Both the position numbers and the translations under genes were made by a program. A DNA stretch of 8,434 nt from CAZBJJ01 sp964492245 (GTDB lineage: Bacteria; Spirochaetota; Spirochaetia; Treponematales; Breznakiellaceae), in NCBI GenBank assembly GCA_964492245.1, contig CAZBJJ010000062.1, forward strand, positions 1 through 8,434, written 5' to 3'. The notes beneath the pieces were generated by a model. The model was not told the origin of the DNA and searched no databases. It saw nothing but the letters and a program-made list of their open reading frames with translations. Of the stretch, positions 1-6,665 are shown piece by piece (the first letter of the stretch is position 1; every line of letters starts with the position of its first letter).

Positions 1-1672
1 AAAACATTTTGTATTGGGGGCAGACTTTGGGTCGGACTCGGTGCGGGTGGTAATTTTAGATGCTGCCAATGGAGCTATGGCCGGTTCTAAGGTTGCCTAT
101 TATCCTCGTTGGAAACAGGGGCTGTACTGCCAGCCAAAGAAAGATCAATTTAGGCAACATCCTTTGGATTATATCGAAAGCTTTACCGAGGCGGTAACAG
201 GTGCTCTGGCCAATTCCAAGACAGAGGAGGGGCAGGACATAGCCGATCTCGTTCGGGCTATCAGTATAGATACCACCGGTTCTACGCCCTGCCTGGCCGA
301 CAAAAATGGTCTTCCGCTGGCCCTTTTGCCCGCCTTTTCCGAGGATCCCGATGCCATGTTTTTGCTTTGGAAGGACCATACCGCAGTGGCAGAGGCTCAA
401 GAAATAAATGAACTGGCCCGTTCCTGGGGTGGTCCGGATGTTACAAAATATGTGGGGGGCGTCTATTCCAGCGAGTGGTTCTGGGCAAAAATATTGCATG
501 TTCTACGCACAAACAGGGCTCTTGCAGAGGCTGCCTATACGGCGGTGGAGCACTGCGACTGGATAACAGCTCTTATTTCTGATACCACCGACCCCAAGGT
601 AATAAAGCGTAGCCGCTGTGCAGCTGGGCACAAGCTTATGTGGCACAAGGAGTGGGGCGGTTATCCAAGCAGGGATTTTTTCGACAGGCTCCTGCCCCAG
701 CTATCGGATATCCGCGACAGTCTGGGTAGTGAAACATATACGAGCGAGGTAGTGGCTGGCAGGCTAAGCAGTGAATGGGCCAATAAGACAGGGCTTTCTA
801 CCGATGTCCTAGTATGCGTAGGCGCTTACGATGCCCATATTGGAGCAGTCGGGGGCGATGTTGCCCCGGGTACCCTTGTTAAAAGTATTGGCACCTCGAC
901 CTGCGATGTTATTATTGGGCCCAAACCGGCTGCTGGTGAAAGCGAAAAACTTATTGGCGGCATTTGCGGGCAGGTTGATGGTTCTGTTATTGCCGGCTGG
1001 ATTGGCTACGAGGCTGGCCAATCTGCCTATGGCGATTTTTTTGCCTGGTTTCGGCGCCTCCTTATGTGGCCCATTGAGCAGGCGGTTAAAACGGGCAGCA
1101 TTACCACGGAGACTTCAGATAATATAGAAAAAAATCTTTTGCGCCATTTAGAGGAAGCCGCCGAGCAGATTGCGCCTTCGCAGACTTCGCCCCTGGCATT
1201 GGATTGGATAAATGGGCGGCGCACTCCCTGGGCGAATCAAAAACTTAGCGCAGCAATAGGCGATTTAAAATTGGGTACCGATGCGCCAACTCTCATGCGC
1301 ACTCTTTTGGAAGCCACTGCCTATGGCGCTCGCGCAATAATCGAAACCTTCGAAAATGCAGATATTCCCATAGAGCGCATTATGGCTATAGGCGGTGTGG
1401 CACGCAAAAGCAAGCTGGGTATGCAAATCCTGGCCGATATTACCGGCCGCGAAATTCAAGTTACCGCAAGCGACCAATCGCCGGCAATTGGGGCTGCCGT
1501 CTTCGCCGCAACCGCTGCCGGTCTGTATGCGGATGTCTTCGAGGCCCAAAAGGCTCTTTCTGCTGGCGTCGAGCGGGTACACCGGCCGAAGGCGGCTAAC
1601 ACTGCTATTTATGATGAATTGTATGCGAAATACCGCCGATTTGGCGCATTTATCGAAGGAGAGACAAAATGA
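1..1672 (+). CDS. araB: L-ribulokinase, 5'-partial
   Basis: This is an FGGY-family sugar kinase that phosphorylates L-ribulose to L-ribulose-5-phosphate with ATP, in the cytoplasm, as the second step of L-arabinose breakdown. The reading frame is open from base 2 to the TGA at 1670-1672. The first codons read KHFV followed by LGADFGSDSVR, the usual N-terminal phosphate-binding motif of AraB, so the true start lies just outside the window and only a few residues are missing. A TTG at 14 is in frame but falls inside the conserved strand and is not a credible start. Counting from that TTG, family landmarks are DTTGSTP (86-92), LWKDHTA (118-124), GGVYSSEWFWAKI (148-160), the catalytic-base region GAYDAHIGAVG with Asp273, GTSTCD (293-298), GICGQVDGS (316-324), NGRRTP (400-405) and the FGGY C-domain motif GGVARKS (460-466). 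The roughly 556 visible residues compare with about 566 in E. coli. The stop overlaps the araA start (ATGA). Confidence 0.96.
   Translation, partial: KHFVLGADFGSDSVRVVILDAANGAMAGSKVAYYPRWKQGLYCQPKKDQFRQHPLDYIESFTEAVTGALANSKTEEGQDIADLVRAISIDTTGSTPCLADKNGLPLALLPAFSEDPDAMFLLWKDHTAVAEAQEINELARSWGGPDVTKYVGGVYSSEWFWAKILHVLRTNRALAEAAYTAVEHCDWITALISDTTDPKVIKRSRCAAGHKLMWHKEWGGYPSRDFFDRLLPQLSDIRDSLGSETYTSEVVAGRLSSEWANKTGLSTDVLVCVGAYDAHIGAVGGDVAPGTLVKSIGTSTCDVIIGPKPAAGESEKLIGGICGQVDGSVIAGWIGYEAGQSAYGDFFAWFRRLLMWPIEQAVKTGSITTETSDNIEKNLLRHLEEAAEQIAPSQTSPLALDWINGRRTPWANQKLSAAIGDLKLGTDAPTLMRTLLEATAYGARAIIETFENADIPIERIMAIGGVARKSKLGMQILADITGREIQVTASDQSPAIGAAVFAATAAGLYADVFEAQKALSAGVERVHRPKAANTAIYDELYAKYRRFGAFIEGETK
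1656..1661 (+). promoter_or_regulatory. Shine-Dalgarno site for araA
   Basis: AAGGAG lies inside the last codons of araB, 7 nt upstream of the araA ATG at 1669. With the 4-nt ATGA overlap it supports that start and suggests coupled translation of araB and araA. Confidence 0.75.
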
Positions 1673-3168
1673 TTCAGAAGTCTATACACAATTTTTGGTT
1701 TGTCTGTGGGTCGCAGGACTTATATGGCGAACAGACCCTGGGCCAGGTGGCAGTTAACTCTAAAGCAATGGTGCAAGGCTTGAATACTGTTGGCCTACCG
1801 GCAAAGCTTGTTTGGAAGGAAACGGTGCTTACGAGCGAGAGCATTAAGCACCTCCTTGAGGCCGCCCAGGCCGATGCCTCCTGTGCCGGGGTCATTGCCT
1901 GGATGCACACCTTTAGCCCGGCAAAAATGTGGATTGCAGGCCTTTCATCATACCGAAAGCCACTTTTGCAGTTGAACACTCAGTTTAATCGCGATATTCC
2001 CTGGGCCAGCATCGATATGGATTTTATGAACTTAAACCAGTCGGCGCATGGGGATAGAGAATTTGGCTATATTACAGCCCGTATGGACAAAGCGCGCAGT
2101 GTGGTGGTAGGACACTGGCAGGATGCAGAGGTTCAAGGCCGGATTGCCCTGTGGATGCGAGCAGCTGGAGCGGTGGCCGATGGTAAGGAGCTGCGCATTG
2201 CCCGTTTTGGCGACAATATGCGCGATGTGGCGGTAACCGATGGCGACAAGGTCGAGGCAATGCTCAAAATGGGCTGGTCGGTGCCCTATTATGGCATTGG
2301 CGACTTGGTGGCCGTAATGAAGGAGGTGGGCGAGAAGGATATTGATCATCTTGTCGATGAATATGCTGGGCAATATACTTTAAGTTTTTCTAAGGATGAT
2401 GCCTTTGCCAAGGGGCAGGTACGAGAGCAGGCGCGCATAGAAATTGCCCTGCGCAGGTTTTTCGCCCAAGAGAACATACAGGCGTTTACGACCAATTTTC
2501 AGGATTTACATGGCATGAAGCAGCTTCCCGGCCTTGCCTGCCAGAGATTAATGGCCGACGGTTTTGGCTTTGCCGGCGAGGGCGACTGGAAGACAGCGGC
2601 AATGGTGCGCACCTTTAAGGTCATGTCCAATGGCCTGGGGGGTGGGCAAGAGGGGAGGGGCGATTCCTTTATGGAAGACTATACCTACCACTTTGAGCCT
2701 GGCAATGAGCTCAATCTGGGGGCCCACATGCTCGAAATTTGCCCCTCTATTGCTGGGGAAAAACCGAGCCTGGAAGTCCATCAATTGGGCATAGGCGATC
2801 GCGAAGATCCGGCACGCCTTGTCTTTACCGGAAAGAGCGGGCCGGCACTCTGTGCTGCCGTGGTGGACATGGGCAATAGGTTCCGCTGTGTGGTAAATGA
2901 GCTGGAAGTTGTCAGCCCGCCGGCTGCCTTTCCGAAGCTACCGGTAGCGCGGGTGCTGTGGAAACCGGCCCCCAATTTACGGACCTCGGCGGAGGCCTGG
3001 ATTTTAGCGGGTGGAGGGCATCATACTGCTTTTTCTAACTTGGTAAGCACCGAAATGATTAGAGAATGGGCGGAAATGATAGGTGTAGAGTGTGTGGTCA
3101 TCGATAGAGATACCAATATACCGCAGTTTCGCAACGAACTGCGCTGGAATGCGATGGCCTGGAAATAA
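1669..3168 (+). CDS. araA: L-arabinose isomerase
   Basis: This enzyme interconverts L-arabinose and L-ribulose, the first step of the pathway, in the cytoplasm; the family is a Mn2+-dependent multimer. The 499 residues match the family length of about 500. Recognisable blocks are FVCGSQDLYG (11-20), HTFSPAKMWI (80-89), QFNRDIPWASIDMDFMNLNQ (105-124), GHWQD (148-152), RFGDNMRDVAVTDGDKVEA (179-197), TTNFQDLHGMKQLPGLA (274-290) and FAGEGDWKTA (301-310). By alignment from memory to E. coli AraA, the metal ligands are all present: Glu304, Glu336 (FMEDYTYHFE), His353 (GAHMLEICPS) and His452 (AGGGHHTAFS). About five extra residues, roughly QEGRG at 327-331, sit between the first two ligands compared with E. 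coli. The start is fixed by the ATGA overlap with araB and a good Shine-Dalgarno sequence. The araD start codon follows the stop after 1 nt. Confidence 0.97.
   Translation: MIQKSIHNFWFVCGSQDLYGEQTLGQVAVNSKAMVQGLNTVGLPAKLVWKETVLTSESIKHLLEAAQADASCAGVIAWMHTFSPAKMWIAGLSSYRKPLLQLNTQFNRDIPWASIDMDFMNLNQSAHGDREFGYITARMDKARSVVVGHWQDAEVQGRIALWMRAAGAVADGKELRIARFGDNMRDVAVTDGDKVEAMLKMGWSVPYYGIGDLVAVMKEVGEKDIDHLVDEYAGQYTLSFSKDDAFAKGQVREQARIEIALRRFFAQENIQAFTTNFQDLHGMKQLPGLACQRLMADGFGFAGEGDWKTAAMVRTFKVMSNGLGGGQEGRGDSFMEDYTYHFEPGNELNLGAHMLEICPSIAGEKPSLEVHQLGIGDREDPARLVFTGKSGPALCAAVVDMGNRFRCVVNELEVVSPPAAFPKLPVARVLWKPAPNLRTSAEAWILAGGGHHTAFSNLVSTEMIREWAEMIGVECVVIDRDTNIPQFRNELRWNAMAWK
2637..2660 (+). other. G-quadruplex-like G-tract cluster inside araA
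   Basis: On the coding strand, four G-tracts of 6, 3, 4 and 4 bases are separated by T, CAAGA and A. This satisfies the usual G4 pattern (four runs of at least three G, loops of 1-7 nt) and would also be present in the mRNA. It encodes the glycine-rich loop with the extra residues in AraA. It may simply result from Gly and Arg codons. Confidence 0.5.
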
Positions 3169-3169
3169 C

Positions 3170-3883
3170 ATGGCAGATTCGGCGTTTATTCAATTAAAAG
3201 AAGAGGCCTGGTTGGCCAATATGCAAATACCGGCTCAGGGGCTTGCCCTATATACTTGGGGCAATGTCTCGGCCTTCGATGCCAAGCGGGGAGTTCTGGC
3301 TATTAAACCCTCTGGTGTGCCATATAATGAGCTTAAGGCCGAAGATATGGTGCTTGTAGACCTTAACGGGCAGTGGCTGGAGGGGCGGTTGCGGCCCTCC
3401 TCCGATACGCCCACCCATATTGAACTGTATCGGGCCTTTGCAGGTCAGGGGGTAGGGGGAATAATTCATACCCACTCCACCTATGCGGTAGCTTGGGCCC
3501 AGGCAGGCATGGGTATTCCGGTACTTGGAACAACGCATGCCGACCATAGTCATCTGCCCATTCCCTGTACCGCCCTGCTTTCTAAAGAGGCCGTTGAACG
3601 CAATTACGAGGCAGAGACGGGAAGGTTGATTGTTGAGCACTATGCGAAGGAGGGCCTGTCTTCGCAGGAGTCCCCCATGGTGCTGGTGGGGGGGCATGGT
3701 CCCTTTGCCTGGGCTAGCTCGGCAGATAAGGCCGTCTATAATGGAGCCGTCCTCGAGGAGGTGGCAAAAATGGCCTGGATTAGTTTGAACCTTAATCCGG
3801 ATTGTCCGCCTTTGCCAGAGCATATCGTACAAAAACATTGGCAGCGAAAACATGGTGCTACTGCCTATTACGGGCAGGCCTAG
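3170..3883 (+). CDS. araD: L-ribulose-5-phosphate 4-epimerase
   Basis: This is a class II aldolase/adducin-fold, metal-dependent enzyme that epimerises L-ribulose-5-phosphate to D-xylulose-5-phosphate, delivering arabinose carbon to the pentose phosphate pathway. It has 237 residues (E. coli AraD has 231). Visible motifs are TWGNVS (29-34), IKPSGV (45-50), SSDTPTH (77-83), the zinc-ligand pair HTH (His100, His102), GTTHAD (120-125), ETG (149-151), GGHGPFAW with the third His ligand at 176, LEEVA (195-199) and the C-terminal KHGATAYYGQ (227-236) carrying the catalytic-Tyr region. The frame opens at an ATG at 3092 inside araA, but similarity to AraD begins only at the ATG at 3170, 1 nt after the araA TAA. 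No clear Shine-Dalgarno precedes it, so translation probably depends on ribosomes finishing araA. The segment after THAD (HSHLPIPCTALL) differs from the usual YFYG..PCTR of the family. Paralogues such as UlaF/SgbE share the fold, but context makes AraD by far the best call. Confidence 0.94.
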   Translation: MADSAFIQLKEEAWLANMQIPAQGLALYTWGNVSAFDAKRGVLAIKPSGVPYNELKAEDMVLVDLNGQWLEGRLRPSSDTPTHIELYRAFAGQGVGGIIHTHSTYAVAWAQAGMGIPVLGTTHADHSHLPIPCTALLSKEAVERNYEAETGRLIVEHYAKEGLSSQESPMVLVGGHGPFAWASSADKAVYNGAVLEEVAKMAWISLNLNPDCPPLPEHIVQKHWQRKHGATAYYGQA

Positions 3884-3927
3884 TAATTGGGAACTAGCCA
3901 GAGCCTCTGTTTTTGTCGGTTCTTCCA

Positions 3928-3955
3928 TTGTACAAAGCCCCTTTTTTTTGATAAT
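3928..3955 (+). promoter_or_regulatory. Candidate sigma-70-type promoter for valS
   Basis: TTGTAC at 3928-3933 is a 3/6 match to the -35 consensus. It is followed after 16 nt by GATAAT at 3950-3955, a 5/6 match to the -10. A shifted -10, TAATAT at 3952-3957, gives an 18-nt spacer. Transcription would start near 3962, leaving a leader of about 40 nt. The -35 is weak, so this is plausible rather than firm. Confidence 0.45.
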
Positions 3956-3970
3956 ATCCTCTATTGTATG

Positions 3971-3986
3971 CAAGTGTGAGTACTTG
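3971..3986 (+). promoter_or_regulatory. Small leader hairpin before valS
   Basis: CAAGT (3971-3975) and ACTTG (3982-3986) form a 5-bp perfect stem with a 6-nt loop directly 5' of the G-run. It overlaps the first base of the GAGGGGG ribosome site and competes with the longer stem described separately. The stem is short, so significance is uncertain. Confidence 0.25.
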
Positions 3987-3992
3987 AGGGGG
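3986..3992 (+). promoter_or_regulatory. Shine-Dalgarno site for valS
   Basis: GAGGGGG ends 10 nt before the ATG at 4003 and 19 nt before the in-frame ATG at 4012. This favours 4003 as the start. Confidence 0.6.
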
Positions 3993-4002
3993 CTAAAACA
4001 CA

Positions 4003-6663
4003 ATGAAATCAATGACGCTAGAAAAAGCATATAATCCTAAAAACTTTGAAGACCGCATTTATGCCAATTGGCTGGAGAGCGCCGCATTTAAGCCCGTGCA
4101 AAGCGAAAAGCCCCCCTTTACCATTGTCATACCACCCCCGAACGTTACGGGCGTATTGCATATGGGCCATGGGTTAAATAACTCCTTGCAAGATATAAGT
4201 ATACGCTATCAGCGTATGCAGGGGCGCCCTACGCTCTGGGTACCCGGTACCGACCATGCGGGCATTGCCACCCAGAACGTAGTTGAGCGGCGTCTTAAAA
4301 AAGAGGGCAAAAGCCGCCACAGCCTGGGGCGAGAGAAATTTATAGAAGAAACCTGGAAGGTTAAAGAGGAGCATCACCGCGAGATTTGCCATCAATTAAA
4401 AAAAATTGGTGCCAGTGTGGACTGGAGCCGGGAGCGCTTTACCTTAGATGAGGGGCTTTCTAAGGCGGTGCGCGAGGTCTTTGTAACACTCTGGGAGCGG
4501 GACTTGCTGTACAAGGGCAATTATTTGGTGAACTGGTGCCCCTCATGTGGCACCGCCCTTTCCGACGACGAGGTCGAGCACGAGGAGCACAATTCCCTTA
4601 TTTACCATCTGCGCTACCCATTGGTGAGCGAAGGGGCCGGCAAAATTGAGTATTTGGAACTGGCCACCACCCGACCAGAGACCCTTTTAGGCGATACCGC
4701 CGTGGCAGTACACCCCGAAGACGAACGCTATAGGCATCTTGTTGGGCGGGAAGTGGACCTGCCCCTCTGCGACAGAAGCATTCCAGTTATTGCCGATACC
4801 TATGTAGACCGAGAATTTGGAACCGGCGTGGTAAAAATTACTCCCGCCCACGATCCCAACGACTGGGAGGTGGCAAGGCGCCACGATTTACCAATAATTA
4901 ATGTGCTAACCGCAAAGGCCCATTTAAACGACGAGGTCCCCCAGAAATATCGGGGTCTATCGGTAAAGGATGCGCGCAGCCTTGTGTTAGAGGACCTCAA
5001 GGCGGGGGGCTATTTTGTGCGCGAAGAGGCCCTGGTACACAATGTGGGCCACTGTTATCGCTGCCATACCATAATTGAACCATGGCTTTCGCAACAGTGG
5101 TTTGTGCGCATGAAACCCATGGCCGACAAGGCCCTAGCTGCCTGGAAGAGGGGCGAAATTGTTTTTTTCCCTAAAAGATGGGAAAACACCTACGAGCACT
5201 GGCTAAATGGCATTCGCGACTGGTGCATTTCTCGCCAGCTCTGGTGGGGACACCGCATTCCCGCCTGGACCTGCGCAGACTGTGGCAAAATAACGGTAAC
5301 GCGCGAGGACCCCAGGGCCTGTTCGCACTGCGCTTCGCCCCACATCGAGCAGGACGAAGATGTGCTGGATACCTGGTTTTCCAGTTGGCTCTGGCCCTTT
5401 AGCACCCTTGGCTGGCCCGAACAGACAGCAGATGTACAGCAATTTTACCCTACCAATGCCCTGGTAACAGCCTACGATATTATATTTTTCTGGGTCTCGC
5501 GCATGATAATGGCTGGGCTAGAGTTTACCGGCCAGGTGCCCTTTCGCGATATCTACATCCATGGCCTTGTGCGCGACAAACAGGGGCGCAAAATGTCTAA
5601 GAGCCTGGGCAATGGCCTAGACCCCTTAGAACTGGTCGACGAATTTGGTGCCGATGCCGTAAAATTTACCCTGGCCTTCCTCTGTGCCCAGGGCCAAGAT
5701 ATTTTAATTGATAGAGATTCGTTTAAACTGGGCTCTAAATTTGCCAATAAAATTTGGAATGCCAGTAGATATATTCTGATGAACCTCGAAGGACGCAGCC
5801 TTTTAGAGGCACCCGAGCTGCTCCAGATAGACAAATGGATATACAGCCGACTAGCCCAGGCCAGCCAGACAATTTCTGCTGCCTTCGAGGGCTATCGCTA
5901 CAACGAGGCCGCCCAGAGCGCCTATGAATTTTTCTGGACCGATTTTTGCGACTGGTACCTCGAGGCCACAAAGCTCTCCTTTACCGCCGAATCCACCGAA
6001 GACGAAAAAAACAGGGCCACAACAGTGCTATTGGATGTGCTAGAAAAATCTCTGCGCCTTTTACATCCGCTATTGCCCTTTATTACCGAAGAAATTCATT
6101 CAAAATTGCCAAATGCCCACGGGGCACTTATTACCAGTGCATGGCCCATATTCCCTGCCGACAGCCTAGATGGCGAACTTGAAAAAAGCTTTGCCAGCGT
6201 TCAGGAGCTTATTCGCCACAGCCGAACCCTGCGCTCGGAGTGTCAAATTCCCCCCTCAGCCCGCCTGCCGCTGGTCTTGCGGGCGGATAGGCAACATCTA
6301 GAAGTATTTAAAAACTATCAGAAACTTATTTGTCTACTGGCAGGCGTTTCCCAGTTGGATATGCAGGAAGGCAAAGACGGCACTGCCCTGCCCGGCAGCA
6401 TTGGTTTTGTCGGCGCAGGCTTCGAGGGCTTTTTGCGACTTTCGGCAAATACAATAGACCTGCCCGCCCTTGTCGACCGTTTCAAACGGGATGTTCAAAA
6501 GGAAGAGAAGTATTTACACTCTTTGCGTGGTAAACTTAACAATGAGAACTTCCGAAAAAATGCACCGGCCAGCTTGGTTGCCGGCGAAGAGGAAAAATTG
6601 CTCGAATGTGGTCGGCGCATAGAGCGACTGAGTAGCTATATTAAGGACCTGGAGGTAGGTTGA
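4003..6663 (+). CDS. valS: Valyl-tRNA synthetase
   Basis: This class Ia aminoacyl-tRNA synthetase charges tRNA-Val with valine and edits mischarged threonine. It is essential and cytoplasmic. The 886 residues are typical of bacterial ValRS. The HIGH motif is HMGH (53-56) within PPPNVTGVLHMGHGLNNS, and KMSKS is at 530-534 within GRKMSKSLGN. The inserted editing domain shows TTRPETLLGDTAVAVHPED (222-240) and TPAHDPNDWEV (280-290). Two putative zinc modules are intact: Cys179, Cys182, Cys351 and Cys354 (WCPSC, CYRC), then Cys424, Cys427, Cys440 and Cys443. DVLDTWFSSWLWP (453-465) and YDIIFFWVSRM (491-501) are Val/Ile/Leu-RS core blocks. The anticodon-binding domain follows, with DWYLEATK (650-657) and LHPLLPFITEEI (687-698). 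The last 65 or so residues form the coiled-coil arm characteristic of ValRS, with NENFRKNAP (847-855). The family is distinguished from IleRS by this arm and the motif details. Two nt separate its stop from the next ATG, implying an operon. Confidence 0.97.
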   Translation: MKSMTLEKAYNPKNFEDRIYANWLESAAFKPVQSEKPPFTIVIPPPNVTGVLHMGHGLNNSLQDISIRYQRMQGRPTLWVPGTDHAGIATQNVVERRLKKEGKSRHSLGREKFIEETWKVKEEHHREICHQLKKIGASVDWSRERFTLDEGLSKAVREVFVTLWERDLLYKGNYLVNWCPSCGTALSDDEVEHEEHNSLIYHLRYPLVSEGAGKIEYLELATTRPETLLGDTAVAVHPEDERYRHLVGREVDLPLCDRSIPVIADTYVDREFGTGVVKITPAHDPNDWEVARRHDLPIINVLTAKAHLNDEVPQKYRGLSVKDARSLVLEDLKAGGYFVREEALVHNVGHCYRCHTIIEPWLSQQWFVRMKPMADKALAAWKRGEIVFFPKRWENTYEHWLNGIRDWCISRQLWWGHRIPAWTCADCGKITVTREDPRACSHCASPHIEQDEDVLDTWFSSWLWPFSTLGWPEQTADVQQFYPTNALVTAYDIIFFWVSRMIMAGLEFTGQVPFRDIYIHGLVRDKQGRKMSKSLGNGLDPLELVDEFGADAVKFTLAFLCAQGQDILIDRDSFKLGSKFANKIWNASRYILMNLEGRSLLEAPELLQIDKWIYSRLAQASQTISAAFEGYRYNEAAQSAYEFFWTDFCDWYLEATKLSFTAESTEDEKNRATTVLLDVLEKSLRLLHPLLPFITEEIHSKLPNAHGALITSAWPIFPADSLDGELEKSFASVQELIRHSRTLRSECQIPPSARLPLVLRADRQHLEVFKNYQKLICLLAGVSQLDMQEGKDGTALPGSIGFVGAGFEGFLRLSANTIDLPALVDRFKRDVQKEEKYLHSLRGKLNNENFRKNAPASLVAGEEEKLLECGRRIERLSSYIKDLEVG
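6651..6656 (+). promoter_or_regulatory. Shine-Dalgarno site for the HD-domain gene
   Basis: GGAGGT lies in the last codons of valS. It is 9 nt before the ATG at 6666 and only 3 nt before an in-frame TTG at 6660, so ATG 6666 is the better start. Confidence 0.65.
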
Positions 6664-6665
6664 GC

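Larger units (their letters stand above)
3936..3994 (+). promoter_or_regulatory. Inverted repeat pairing with the valS Shine-Dalgarno
   Basis: AGCCCCTTT (3936-3944) can pair with GAGGGGGCT (3986-3994) as nine contiguous pairs, two of them G-U, across a 41-nt loop. The right arm is the valS ribosome-binding site. The left arm lies in the spacer of the candidate promoter, so only transcripts started further upstream would contain both arms. Confidence 0.35.
3884..4002 (+). other. araD-valS intergenic region
   Basis: This 119-nt gap separates the arabinose operon from the valS block and is the only sizeable non-coding stretch. I see no canonical intrinsic terminator for the ara operon. A 4-bp CAGA/TCTG hairpin followed by five T (about 3898-3914) is too weak, and the T8 run at 3942-3949 has no GC-rich hairpin directly before it. 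The gap does contain a candidate promoter and inverted repeats, listed separately. I found no T-box specifier/antiterminator layout and no tRNA-like structure. Confidence 0.6.

Noticed and set aside
14..16. TTG at 14 as the real araB start.
   Set aside because: Upstream in-frame codons (KHFV) continue the conserved first beta strand, so the gene is cut by the window edge.
1395..1757. 120-codon + strand frame spanning the araB-araA junction.
   Set aside because: It is in a different frame from both well-conserved genes, with no ribosome site or family resemblance.
3092..3169. Longer AraD beginning at the ATG at 3092.
   Set aside because: The added 26 residues overlap the conserved end of araA and do not resemble any AraD N-terminus. 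ATG 3170 gives the family length.
3936..3949. T8 tract at 3942-3949 as an intrinsic terminator of the ara operon.
   Set aside because: No complementary G-rich arm lies within about 30 nt upstream; the only partner for AGCCCC is downstream, at the valS ribosome site.
3884..4002. T-box leader controlling valS by tRNA-Val.
   Set aside because: The gap is too short for a full T-box. I see no antiterminator-like T-box sequence and no terminator to control.
3248..4030. Long open frame on the - strand (260 codons) opposite araD and the intergenic region.
   Set aside because: It lies almost entirely antisense to a convincingly conserved araD, shows no recognisable domain, and its product is Pro/His/Gly-rich, as expected from reverse-complemented codons.
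4231..4255. Overlapping GGTACC-type palindromes in valS.
   Set aside because: They encode the conserved WVPGTDHAG block, so protein constraint explains them.
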